Program-made: the position numbers and the translations under genes
The notes under the pieces: generated by a model
What the model was told of the DNA's origin: nothing
What the model saw: the letters and a program-made list of their open reading frames with translations, nothing else
Database searches by the model: none
Shown here: positions 29,191-42,108 of the stretch, in pieces
Numbering within the stretch: position 1 is the stretch's first letter
Layout: every line of letters begins with the position of its first letter
Assembly: GCF_014066305.1 (NCBI RefSeq)
Contig: NW_023501072.1
Coordinates: 1 to 64,000 of the forward strand
Length of the DNA stretch: 64,000 bases
Direction: 5' to 3'
Source: Letharia columbiana
Lineage: Eukaryota > Ascomycota > Lecanoromycetes > Lecanorales > Parmeliaceae

Positions 29191-32100
29191 TTATTAAGCT
29201 TCTAGCGTAGGCGCTAGCTTTTCTAATAATCGAGATTAAAAAATAAATCTTAATAAATTAAGATCTAATTTTATTATAATTAAAAGAGAAGAGATTATAT
29301 TACTATAATTAAAAGAGATAGAAGATTATAAGACTATAATAGAAGAGAGCTTAAAGAAGAATAATAATTATAATTATACTATATATAGCTTTAGCGTAAA
29401 AAGTCTTATATCTTAACTAGCTTACTCGAGTAGAATTAATTATTATTATTTTTATTATCGCGTTTTAACGCTTATTCTTTTCTTTTTAATAGATTTATTA
29501 TAATAGATTTATTATAATATATCTCTTATAATTAAAATTCGCTTAATTTTTATTATATTATATATTATTTAATATCGATAGCGTTATAAGATACTTCTTA
29601 TTATAAAGTATCGCGAGATATATAAGAATACGCTTTTTATATTAACGAATTTCGATTAATAAAATTAACTCTTTTATATATATCTAGATTATTAAAATAA
29701 AGAAGAAAATCGCCTTATAAATAATAGAAGCTTCGATATATATTTAAAGTTTTCTTATTAAAATTCTATTAGCGACGATATATTAATCTTCTCCCCTTCG
29801 ACGACTCCTCTCCCCCTTTCTTTATCGACTTCTCTTTTTCTCTCTTATTTTACTTCGCTTTTATAGTTATTAAGCGTCAAAATTATATTATAACTTCTTA
29901 CTCTTAACTCTTTAGACTTTCTTTCTTTTAACTTTATTTACTCTCTTAAAAGTAGAGATAAATAATTTATTCGCTAGCGATAAGATAATTAATTTATATA
30001 AGAGATATATATCGCTAATAAATAATAGATAAGATCTTTTCTTCGTCGATTTCTCTCTCTCTCTCTTATCTCGCTTCGCTTTTATAGTTATTAAGCGTTA
30101 AAATCGAATTATAACTCTTTACTCTTAACTCTTTAAACTCTCTCTCTTTAACTTCGCTTACTTTCTTAAAAATAAAAATAAATAATTTATTCGCTAGCGA
30201 TAAGGCGATTAATTTATATAAGAGATATATATCGCTAATAAATAATAGATAAGATAAAAGACGGCGAATATTACTTCTACGTTAAGAAGATAATTAATAA
30301 TAAAAGATTATATATAATAATTTACTATTTTACGTATAAGAAGTCTAAGTATTTTTTATATATCGAAAGATACTTAAATATAAAAGCTAATATCTCTTAT
30401 TTATTTTATTATTTAATATATATTAGAATAGAGAAGATATAGACTTAGAAGAAGTTTAAGAAGTTAATATTTTAGAATAAATAATAATATTATTATTAAA
30501 AGTTTAAGATATTAAAGAAGAAATCGAAGAATAAATAGAAGAAGGAATAAGAGATCTAGGATTTAAACGAAATCTAAGAATAAGATAAAATTACGCTTAT
30601 ACGTAGATCTTAAATATAGATATAATATTTCGACTTACTAAAGATAGATTATAAGTATAAACTACGTTTAAAATAATAGCTTAATAATTAGCGAGCTATT
30701 TCGCTTTCTATAAATAGAGTAAGATTAATAAAAACGTAATAATATAATATAGCTAAGTATATTACTTTATCTACTCTCTCGAGAGTAAGATAAAATATTT
30801 AATTTAAATCTTTATATATATAATTAATAAGATTAGCTCTTAATTAATTAAGATTTAATTAAGATATATTATTTTAGAAAGCTAACTATCGAGCTTTAAG
30901 AAATCTTTATTTATAAGATTTTAATATATATAAAAGATTATAACGCTTAATAATATTTTATAATTAGATTTATAGATATAGAGGCGCTAGCTTTTCTAAT
31001 AATCGAGATTAGAAAATAAATCTCGATAAATTAAGACTTAATTTTATTATAATTTAAAGAGAAGAAATTATTATAGTTAAAAGAGATAGAAGATTATAAA
31101 ATTATAATAGAAGAGAGCTTAAAGAAGAATAATAATTATAATTATACTATATATAGCTTTAGCGCGAAAAGTCTTACGCTCTAACTAGCTCGCTTAAATA
31201 GAGCTAATTATTATTATTTTTATTATCACGTTCTAACGCTTATTCTTTTCTTTCTAATAAATCTATTATAATAGATTTATTATATATCTTACACCCTCGC
31301 TATCGCTTATAATATATATCTTATAATTATTTTCGAATTATAAGACAATACTTAAGTATTAAAGATAACGACTTAAATTATTAATATATCTCGAAAGTTA
31401 ACTCTATTATAATAATTATTATAATTAAATAATAATCGAGTTATTATAGATCTTAATAAGAAGATAACTACGTATTCTATTAGCTCGATAAATTATAACT
31501 CGATATTATATATATTATTAGAAAATCTCTAACTATATAATCGTTATTTAAGATTAAACTCTTATAAAGTTATATATCTATTATTACTCGCGATAAGATA
31601 ATATAGAAAGCTATAGATTTATTATAATATACTTATTATAATATATTTATTATTTATCTCTACTTATAAAGCTAATATTAAAATTCGCTTAATTTTTATT
31701 ATATTATATATTATTTAATATTAATAGCGCTATAAAGCGCTTCTTATTATAAAGTATTACGAGATATATAAGAATACGCTTTTTATATTAACGAATTTAG
31801 ATTAATAAAATTAACTCTTTTATATATATTTAAATTATTAAAATAAAGAAGAAAATCGCTTAGCGAATAATAGAAGCTTCGATATATATTTAAAGTCTTC
31901 TTATTAAAATTCTATTAATAACGATAAATTAGTCTTCTCTCTCTTCGACGACTTCTCTCTCTCTTTCTTCGCCGACTTCTCTTTTTTACTTTTATCCCGC
32001 TTTCTTAAAAGCGAAGCTTTCTTTATCTTAGTTATTAAGTATTAAAATCAAATTATAACTCTCTACGCTAAACTCTATAAACGCTCTCTCTTTAACTTTA

Positions 32101-33110
32101 TTTACTCTCTTAAAAATAAAAATAAATAATTTATTCGCTAGCGATAAGACGATTAATTAATATAAGAGATATATATCGCTAATAAATAATAGATAAAACG
32201 AAAAACGGCGAATATTACTTCTACGTTAAAAAGATAATTAATAATAAAAAATTATATATAATAATTTACTATTTTACGTATAAGAAGTCTAGATATTTTT
32301 CTTATATTAAAAGATACTTAAGTATAAAAGTTAATATCTCTTATTTATTTTATTATTTAGCGTATATTAAAGTAGAGAAATTATAGACTTAAAAGAAATT
32401 AAAGAAATTAAGTTTTCTAAATAAGAGATAATACTATCGCTAGAAGTTTTAAATATTAAAGAATAAATTAAAGAATAAATAAGAGAAGAGATAAGAGATC
32501 TAAGATCTTAACGGAATTTAAAAATAAGATAAAATTACAAATCTAGATTATTAAGATAAAGAAGAAAATCGCCCGGCGAATAATAGAAGCTTCGATATAT
32601 ATTTAAAGTTTTTTATTAAAATTCTATTAATAACGATAGATTAGTCTTCTCTCTCTTCGACGACTCCCCTTCTTCTTTCTTTATCGACTTCTCTTTTTTA
32701 CTTTTATCTCGCTTTCTTAAAAGCGAAGCTTTCTTTATCTTAGTTATTAAGTATTAAAATTAAATTATAGCTCTTTACGCTAGACTCTTTAAACGTCTTT
32801 TCTTTAATTTTATTTACTTTCTTAAAAGTAAAAATAAATAATTTATTCGCTAGCGATAAGGCGATTAATTAATATAAGAGATATATATCGCTAATAAATA
32901 ATAGATAAGATAGAAGATAGCGAATATTACTACTACGTCGAAAAGATAATTAATAATAAAAGATTATATATAATAATTTACTATTTTACTTATAAGAAGT
33001 CTAGATATTTTTTTTATATTAAAAGATACTTAAATATAAGAGTTAATATCTCTTATCTATTTTATTATATAGCGTATATTAGAGTAGAGAAGCTATAGAC
33101 TTAAAAGAAT
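29191..33110. repeat. Repeated cassette, three partial copies
   Basis: One cassette occurs at about 29,195-30,560, again at about 30,975-32,520 (interrupted near 31,290-31,680 by unrelated sequence), and as a shorter copy at about 32,545-33,110. Shared landmarks include CTAGCTTTTCTAATAATCGA (copies one and two). In all three copies there is a CTTCGACGACT-rich pyrimidine tract, the string AGAGATATATATCGCTAATA, and a downstream ACTATTTTACGTATAAGAAG-type segment. The copies are in the same orientation and differ mainly by C/T and G/A changes. No open frame survives. Confidence 0.75.
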
Positions 33111-34930
33111 AAATTATCTCCGCTTCGCTCTCCGCTCTACTCTTCGTAAGTTTAATTACTTATTTATTTATATATATCGCCGCGGCGATACTCTACTTAC
33201 TTATTTACTTATATATATTATCGCGATAACTCTTATAAACCTAGTTATTTAAAAAATAAAGAGAAATTATAGCGTTTAATTAAAGTAATAAACTAATTAG
33301 CGAGGCTACGATATTTTCTCTAATACGCTATATCGTTAATTCGGCGAGTATTATAGTAATTATCTTAAGAATTATATACTATAAGAGAATTTCTATATAA
33401 TACTACGCGTTTATTAAGATATATAATATTTTTAAATATTAATATCGCTACTATAGCTAAGTTAGCTAAGTTTTTTAATAAAATAAAATTAAAAGTCTAC
33501 TTTTTAACTACTATATTATAGCTTCTAATTTAATAAAGATCTATTTAACTATTTATTCGACTTTTATTAAGAATTTCAAAAAAGGCTATATTACGTAATT
33601 ATATATTTTTATTAAGAATTATATATACGTAGAGTATAAATATTATATATCGGACGATATATTAAAAAATTAAGTCTTAATAGAATTTTCTATTTAGACT
33701 TATCTTAAGATCGATAAAATTAAACTAAGACTATATATAAAAGACTATAACGCTTAATAATATTATATATTAAATTAATATAATATAAAGATTTAATATA
33801 TATAACTAGTAAATATAAAAGAAAGTATATTATAACTTATATAAAGAAGAATAGATTTTAGTATTAATAATATAAGATTTATATAACGCTAAATTTCGAC
33901 GTATATAAACGAATATATAACGCTAAATTTCGGCGTATATAAACGAATATATAACGCTAAATTTCGACGTATATAAACGAATATATAACGCTAAATTTCG
34001 GCGTATATAAACGAATATATAACGCTAAATTTCGGCGTATATAAACGAATATATAACGCTAAATTTTAACGTATATAAACGAATATATAACGCTAAATTT
34101 CGACGTATATAAACGAATATATAACGCTAAATTTCGGCGTATATAAACGAATATATAACGCTAAATTTCGACGTATATAAACGAATATATAACGCTAAAT
34201 TTCGGCGTATATAAACGAATATATAACGCTAAATTTCGGCGTATATAAACGAATATATAACGCTAAATTTCGGCGTATATAAACGAATATATAACGCTAA
34301 ATTTCGGCGTATATAAACGAATATATAACGCTAAATTTCGACGTATATAAACGAATATATAACGCTAAATTTTAGCGTATATAAACGAATATATAACGCT
34401 AAATTTCGGCGTATATAAACGAATATATAACGCTAAATTTCGGCGTATATAAACGAATATATAACGCTAAATTTCGGCGTATATAAACGAATATATAACG
34501 CTAAATTTCGGCGTATATAAACGAATATATAACGCTAAATTTCGCTTTAGCGTATATAAACGAATATATAACGCTAAATTTCGGCGTATATAAACGAATA
34601 TATAACGCTAAATTTCGGCGTATATAAATAAATATATAACGCTAAATTTCGACGTATATAAACGAATATATAACGCTAAATTCCGGCGTATATAAACGAA
34701 TATATAACGCTAAATTCCGGCGTATATAAACGAAAATATCGCGCTATAGTAATCTTATTTTTTTTAGCGAAGACGAATCTCGAATTCGATTTCGAAGATC
34801 TCTAAATCTATATTTTATCTACTATTAAGTATCTATATTAATAATTATACTATATAAGATATTTAAATAATATAAAATAGTTTAAATAATAGAAATTAAG
34901 TTAGATTTTGAAAATTTTATAGAGAAAATT
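33060..34930. repeat. Duplicated segment, copy 1 (contains 34-bp array)
   Basis: This segment recurs at 39,690-41,340 in the same orientation. The left flank begins with the same AAAAGAATAAATTATCT junction, the centre is a 34-bp minisatellite, and the right flank shares the string AATATCGCGCTATAGTAATC. Copy 1 keeps more C and G than copy 2, so the two copies were mutated to different degrees. Confidence 0.8.
33881..34735. repeat. 34-bp minisatellite, about 25 units
   Basis: Highly regular tandem array. The 34-bp unit reads CGGCGTATATAAACG followed by AATATATAACGCTAAATTT. Most units differ only at the GG/GA/TT position before CGTATA. One unit near 34,543 carries a short insertion (CGCTTTAG). 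There are no variable spacers, so this is not a CRISPR array. It lies centrally in a duplicated segment; the sister array is at 40,503-41,113. Confidence 0.95.
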
Positions 34931-37330
34931 TAAATTATAACTAGGTTTATAGATATAGACTAGTAAAAGCGATAAGAGCTTTCGATAATTAAGACTCTTA
35001 TATAGTTATCTATAGATGAATAGCTATCGATATTATCTATAGATAATATTAAACTATTAAATCTCTAGATACTCGATAAAGAAGCGGCGGTCTATATAAT
35101 AATAATAGAGTAATTATTAATATTAAATTCGTAATATATAAAGAATAGCTATTTCGTATAACATTTCGATTATATATTAAATAAGAACTTTATCTTTATC
35201 GAATCTTTTAATACGATAGCGACTCTTTACTTACTCTTTTTATAATTTTTAACTATATCGACTCTTTTTAGATAAGATTCTCGAGTATTAACTATAATTC
35301 GACTATATCGATTTACTTTAAAGCATTTATTAATATAGAATTAAGAGAACTCTAAGTCTTTAAAGTCGTCGTTATTAAATATAAAATAGTTTTTAAATAA
35401 TATAGTAAATAGATCTTTATTACTATTATAGGCCTTATTATAAATAAGATTATCTTTACTCTATAATAGATTACTTAGATTTAATTTAATAAAGATTAAA
35501 TTTATATTACGCGTTAATATAAAAGAATAGCGTAAGACTATAAGATAATATACGATCTATTAAGAATTATAGAACTCTTATATCTATTACTTAAGATAGT
35601 ATATCTTTTATAATAATATAATATCGTTAATAGCGAAAATATCTTTAACTTCGATATTAAGTTACGCGTCGTCTTAACTTAAATAACTCTTATTATAAAT
35701 ATTATAATAGAATTTTATAAGCTTAAGAAAGTTATATTTTATTAGAGCGAGGCTATTATATTAAGTCGAGCTCTTAAAATTATAAACTATAATAATTAAT
35801 ATTAAATCTATAAACTTAGAATATTTATTACTCTTATAAAATATATACTTCTAGAACTATTTTAATAGATTAATAGATAGTAAATAATTAATATTAATTA
35901 GATAACTAGCGTTATTAATACTCTACTCTTTCTTAATATATATCTTATAATTTATATTAATATAGCTCCGCGGTTAATACTATTATATATAATAACTATA
36001 GATATTTCTAAGCGTAAATTAAATAATATTATTAATCTATCTACTTTACTTATTATTATTTAGATATATAATATCGAAGTTAGTTATTAAAAGATAAGAG
36101 AAGAAAATATAAATAGCGGCTTTTAAGTCGCTATCGACGACGCTATAATTTAAGCGAAGTTATTTTATCTTATATAGTTTTAAATTATAAATAATTATTT
36201 ATTAATTCTAAATAATTTATTATAGAAATAATAATTAAAGTATAAAGTAAAACCTACGTCGATAAATAGCTAGATTCGAAATATCGAAGATTATATTATT
36301 AATATCTTAAAAGCGTTGAAATATAAGATCTTTGTTTTAAGCCTAACGTAAAAAGCGCTCCTTCGATCTATTAAAATTAATTATTACTAAGTTCTTATTA
36401 TTTATAAAAAGAGCTTTTTAATTAATAGTCTTAAAATTATTTACTACTTTATTTCGCTTTATAATCTTATTCTAATATAAAAGACGTAAAGCGTTATTAA
36501 AGAAGAATTCTATAAGAAGATATTAATTTTAATAATCGATTATTTCGCGAAGAAAAAGAATATCTTCGAGAATAATATCAAGATTACTCGCTATTTAATA
36601 TTAATTAGATTTTAAAGAGAGATTTAATAATAATATATTATAGATATAATAAGTCTTTTAGCTAGCTTTAAGAATCTCTATAGTATTATTATATAAGTTT
36701 ATAAAGAGAGTAATATCTTTAAATATAATTTTTAATCTTCTAGATTTATTTATAAAAGTTAAAAGATAATCGCGTCGCTCTAATTTAGAGCTAAAATTAT
36801 ATATATTTTTTAATCTATAATTATACTTATTTAAATATTTTAAAAAGAGATTAACTATTAAAAAATTAAGAGTATTAAAATTAGTAAAATTAGACTTAAC
36901 TTCGCTTAATATTAAATATCTTTTAAATTATAAAGAAAGAAAGAGTTATATCGAAGAGAGTATATATAAAAAACTCTTAGATTAAGAAGAAAGAAAGAGT
37001 TATATTAAAGAAAGTATAAATAGAGAACTCTTAGATTAAGAAAAAAGGGAGAATTATATCAAAGAAAGTATAGATAAAGAACTCTTAGATTAAAAAGAAA
37101 GAGAGAGTTATAGAAGAAGAGAGCGAAGATAAAGAACTCTTAGATTAAGAAAAGAAAGAAAGGGTTATAAAGAAGAGAGCGAAGATAAAGAACTCTTAAA
37201 TTAAGAAGAAAGAGAGAGTTATAGAGATAAAAGCGAACTTAAGAATCTCTCTATAAATATATAAATATTTAATTATAATAATAAATATAGAAAACTCTAT
37301 CGCTTAGTTTTAATTATAGATATATATTTA
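34931..37330. other. RIP-degraded repeat DNA with coding-like traces
   Basis: Stop-ridden A/T-rich DNA. Plus-strand reading around 36,700-37,250 gives a charged, repeat-bearing trace described separately. The rest shows no recognisable domain. Confidence 0.5.
36935..37245 (+). repeat. ~54-bp coding-type tandem repeat, five to six units
   Basis: The landmark ACTCTTA occurs at about 36,973, 37,027, 37,081, 37,136 and 37,192, steps of 54-56 bp (18 codons). Read on the plus strand a unit gives a charged 18-residue repeat such as ERKSYIKESINRELLD followed by a stop codon at a fixed position. Such a stop is what a TGG (Trp) codon becomes after G-to-A change. This points to an alpha-helical, coiled-coil-like repeat in a former transposon or host protein. 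Later units have gained one or two bases and lost the frame. Confidence 0.65.
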
Positions 37331-38560
37331 TAGCTAAGATATCTATAATCTTAATAAAATTCTAGATAAATAGAATATTAAGAATTTATTTACTTAGTTT
37401 ACGCGATTTACTAAAACTTAAGAAAGCTTCTTTAAATAGTAATCTAGTTAAAGATTAAGTAATTATATTACTCTTACTTTAAGATCTAATTAAAAGATTA
37501 AATATAATCTAAAAAAGAAATTATTATTATTATAATCTTATTTTAATAAGAATAATATCGCTATTCTTCTCTAACTCTCTTAATAAATTAAAACTCTCTA
37601 TAATATTAATAATCTAATTATTTTTTATTTAAGTTATCTCTTATTACTTAGCTATAATTTTAAAGAGTAAAAAACTCATAAGATTTAAGAATTACGATAA
37701 AATAGTTATATCTACTTATAGAAATTAAATTTTATATTTAATTTAATATCTAGCTCGATATCTAATTATAGCCTCGCGAGCGAAAACGTATTTTTCTTCT
37801 AGAGTCTTTTTAGAATAAGTTATTATAACGAAGAAAAGAGAGTAGAGAAATAAAGATTATATTCTTATAAGAGATAAGATTAGATTAAATATATAGTAAG
37901 CGCGTAGTAAATATAAGTTAAAGATAAAATTCTATATTAAGATAATTAGAAATAAAGTAATAGAGAGTTTTTTTTTTATTTAGATAAATATTATCTATAG
38001 ATAATAATAACTTATTAATAATATTTAATTAAATAAATTATATATAATAATAATAGCGTAAAGCTAAATTTAATTAAATATATTATTTATAATAATAGAC
38101 GATATTAATTTTTTAGTAGAATAAGGCTAAATTTAATTAAATATATCGCTTATAAAATAACGCGTACGATATTTATTTAAATAAATATTATCTATAGATA
38201 ATAATAACTTATTAATTTATTAAATTTAAATATATTTTATAATAATAGACGATATTAATTTTTTAATAGAGTAAGGCTAAATTTAATTAAATATATTACT
38301 TATAATAATAAGCGATATTAAAATATTTAGCTTCGCCCGTAATTATAAGTAAAAGTTATTATTAAATAAAATATATTTAAGTAGATATAGTCTATAGATT
38401 TTAGCGTCGCGATTATAGAATATTAAAAGATTTTAAATAAAGTAATATATAAAGAAGAAAGTAGATTAGATAATTAAAAATTGAGAACGCTATTAGATTT
38501 AGCGTATTCGCTTTTATAATCTTAAATCTTAATATTATTATTAAAAGACGTAAAATAATA
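37330..38560. repeat. Adjacent direct repeat, copy 1
   Basis: About 1.2 kb matching 38,640-39,690 in the same orientation. Shared landmarks are AGAATATTAAGAATTTATTT near the start, the TAGTAAGCGCGTA string, and AAAGTAATATATAAAGAAGA near the end. It carries additional internal repeats of the GCTAAATTTAATTAAATATA type (38,050-38,300). A further partial copy of the end lies at 41,540-41,800. Confidence 0.75.
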
Positions 38561-38580
38561 AAATGAAAATCTAAAAGAAA

Positions 38581-38605
38581 TTTTTTTTTTTTTTTTTTTT
38601 TTTTT
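38581..38605 (+). repeat. T25 homopolymer
   Basis: An uninterrupted run of 25 T between the two adjacent copies of the 1.2-kb repeat. It could be the (complementary) poly(A) tail of a retroposed insertion or a slippage product, and it marks the junction of the two copies. Confidence 0.8.
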
Positions 38606-38639
38606 CTCTAAGTTTTACGTATTCGTCGCTATAACTATT

Positions 38640-39690
38640 TTAATTTAAGATTCTAGATAAATAGAATATTAAGAATTTATTTACTTAGTTTACGCGATCT
38701 ACTAGAACTTAAGAAAGCTTTTTTAAATAATAATCTAGTTAAAGATTAAGTAATTATACTACTCTTACTTCGAGATTTAATTAAAAGATTAAATATAATT
38801 TAAGAGAGAGATTATTATCGCTACGATTTTATTTTAATAGAGATAACGTTATTATTTTTCTCTAACTCTCTTAATAAGCTAAAACTCTTTATAATATTAA
38901 TAATCTAATTATTTTTTATTTAAACTATCTTTTATTATTTAACTATAACTCTAGAGAATAAAAGACTCGTAAGATTTAAGAATTACAATAGAATAGTTAT
39001 ATCTACTTATAGAAATTAAACTTTATATTTAATTTAATATTTAGCTTAAAAGTCTAGCTATAGTCTCGCGAGCGAAAATACGTTTTTCTTTTAAAATCTT
39101 TTTAGAATAAGTTATTATAATAAAGAAAAGAGAGTAAAGAAATAAAAATTATACTTTTATAAGAGATAAGATTAAATTAAATATATAGTAAGCGCGTAAT
39201 AAATATAAGTTAAAGATAAAATTTTATATTAAAATAGTTAAGAATAAAGTAATAGAGAGTTTTTTTTTTATTTAAATAAATATTATTTATAGATAATAAT
39301 AACTTATTAATAATATTTAATTAAATAAATTATATATAATAATAATAACGTAAGGTTAAATTTAATTAAATATATTATTTATAATAATAGATAATATTAA
39401 TTTTTTAATAGAGTAAAACTAGATTTAATTAAATATATTACTTATAATAATAAAGATTATTAAAATATTTAACTTCGCGCGTAATTATAAATAGAAGTTA
39501 TTATTAAATAAAATATATTTAAGTAAATATAATCTATAGATTTTAGCGTCGCGATTATAGAATATTAAAAGATTTTAAATAAAGTAATATATAAAGAAGA
39601 AAGTAGATTAGATAATTAAAAATCGAGAATATTATTAAATTTAATATATTCGCTTTTATAATCTTAAATCTTAATATTATTATTTATTCT
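38640..39690. repeat. Adjacent direct repeat, copy 2
   Basis: Second copy of the unit at 37,330-38,560, with more C-to-T / G-to-A changes (for example GCGAAAACG in copy 1 against GCGAAAATACG here) and lacking part of the internal GCTAAATTTAATTAAATATA repeats. Confidence 0.75.
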
Positions 39691-41340
39691 ATTATATAGT
39701 ATATATTAAAATAGAGAAATTATAGATTTAAAAGAATAAATTATCTTCACTTCGCTCTTTACTCTACTCTCTATAAATTTAATCGCTTATTTATTTATAT
39801 ATATTATCGCGACGATATTCTACTTACTTATTTATTTATATATATTACTATAATAACTCTTATAAGTTTAATTATTTAAAAAATTAGAAGAAGATTATAA
39901 TATTTAATTAAAGTAATAAATTAACTAGCGGGGCTATAATATTTTTTCTAATACGCTATATTATCGATTTAGCGAGTATTATAATAATTACTCTAAGAAT
40001 TATATATTATAAAAAAATTTCTATATAATATTACGCGTTTATTAAGATATATAATATTTTTAAATATTAATATCGCTATTATAATTAAGTTAACTAAGTT
40101 TTTTAATAGAATAAAATTAAAAGTTTACTTTTTAACTATTATACTATAACTTCTAATTTAATAAAAATCTATTTAACTATTTATTTAACTTTTATTAAAA
40201 TTTTTAAAAAAGATTATATTACGTAATTATATATTTTTATTAAGAATTATATATATATAGAGTATAAATATTATATATCGAGTAATATATTAAAAAATTA
40301 AGTCTTAATAGAATTTTCTATTTAAATTTATTTTAAGTAAAGTTAAATTAAAATTATATATAAAAGATTATAACGCTTAATAATATTATATATTAAATTA
40401 ATATAACGCGGAGATTTAATATATATAACTAGTAAATATAAAAGAAAGTATATTATAACTTATATAAAGAAGAATAGATTTTAATATTAATAATATAAGA
40501 TTTATATAATATTAAATTTTAATATATATAAATAAATATATAACGTTAAATTTCGACGTATATAAACGAATATATAACGTTAAATTTCGACGTATATAAA
40601 CGAATATATAACGTTAAATTTCGACGTATATAAATAAATATATAACGTTAAATTTTAACGTATATAAACGAATATATAACGCTAAATTTTAACGTATATA
40701 AACGAATATATAATATTAAATTTCGATATATATAAACGAATATATAACGCTAAATTTTAACGTATATAAATAAATATATAACGTTAAATTTCGACGTATA
40801 TAAACGAATATATAATATTAAATTTTAACGTATATAAACGAATATATAATATTAAATTCTAGTATATATAAACGAATATATAACGTTAAATTCTAACGTA
40901 TATAAACGAATATATAATATTAAATTCTAGCGTATATAAACGAATATATAACGCTAAATTTTAGCGTATATAAATAAATATATAACGCTAAATTCTAGCG
41001 TATATAAATAAATATATAACGTTAAATTTTAACGTATATAAATAAATATATAACGTTAAATTTTAACGTATATAAACGAATATATAACGCTAAATTCTAG
41101 CGTATATAAATGAAAATATCGCGCTATAGTAATCTTATTTTTTTATAAAGACGAATCTCGAATTCGATTTCGAAGATCTTTAAATCTATATTTTATCTAC
41201 TATTAAGTATTTATATTAATAATTATATTATATAAGATATTTAAATAATATAAAATAATTTAAATAATAGAAATTAAGTTAGATTTTAAAAAATTTTATA
41301 AAGAAAATTTAAATTATAATTAGATTTATAAATATAAAAT
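39690..41340. repeat. Duplicated segment, copy 2 (contains 34-bp array)
   Basis: Sister of 33,060-34,930, same order: left flank with AAAAGAATAAATTATCT, 34-bp array, right flank with AATATCGCGCTATAGTAATC. It is clearly more A/T-shifted than copy 1 (CGCCGCGGCGATACTC in copy 1 reads ATCGCGACGATATTC here). Confidence 0.8.
40503..41113. repeat. 34-bp minisatellite, about 18 units, eroded
   Basis: Same 34-bp unit as the array at 33,881-34,735 but with many units changed from GGCG or GCTAAA to AACG, AATA or GTTAAA. Unit boundaries stay regular. The lower GC and lower copy number relative to the sister array fit independent mutation and array contraction or expansion after duplication. Confidence 0.9.
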
Positions 41341-42085
41341 AAATTAAATTTATAATTATTTCTTTTAATTAGAGCTATTAAGAAAATTCGAAAAAAAAAT
41401 TAAAATTAATTTAACTTTATAAACCTTTACTCGTATAATAATAATAATATAAAATTAAATTAAATTAAATTAAATATTTATAATAATAATTAATTTTAAT
41501 TTCTTATAAAGTAAGATTAAATTTAATTAAATATTATTATTTATAATAACGTCGTATATTATATATTTTAGTAACATCGCGCGTTATTATAAATAGAATT
41601 TTTTATTAAATAAAAAATATTAAAGTAATTATAACTCGTATATTTTAATATTATTAATATAGATTATTAAAAGATTTTAAATAAAGTAATATATAAAGAA
41701 GAAAGTAAATTAAATAATTAAAAATTAAAAATATTCTTAAATTTAATATTTTATTCGCTTTTATAATCTTAAATCTTAATATTATTATAAAATAAAAATA
41801 AAATAAAATAAAGATTTAAGAGATTTTATTATATTAAATTTAACGTATTTATTATTTAAACTTTAACTTTTTTAATTATTAAATAGCTTTTATATTCTTA
41901 AGCGAATAGAAGTAGATTATAAGATCTCTTTTTATTAAAATAGATAGATAAAATAAGAGAATATCTCTTAACGTCTATTTTAAGAATATCTAGCGATTCG
42001 TTAAGATTTTAAAATAAGTAGAGAGTAGAATAGTAAATATATATCGTCTATCTATTAGTACTCTAGATCTAACATTATATTAATA
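41341..42085. other. AT-rich border of the left repeat block
   Basis: A/T-rich DNA containing a third, strongly eroded partial copy (about 41,540-41,800) of the end of the 1.2-kb repeat. Composition changes sharply at about 42,086, where normal CA/TG content begins. Confidence 0.6.
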
Positions 42086-42108
42086 ATTGGAACTGAAGAG
42101 TGTAGAGC

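Noticed and set aside
33881..34735. CRISPR-like appearance of the 34-bp repeats
   Set aside because: Units are contiguous with no spacers, in fungal DNA; it is a minisatellite.
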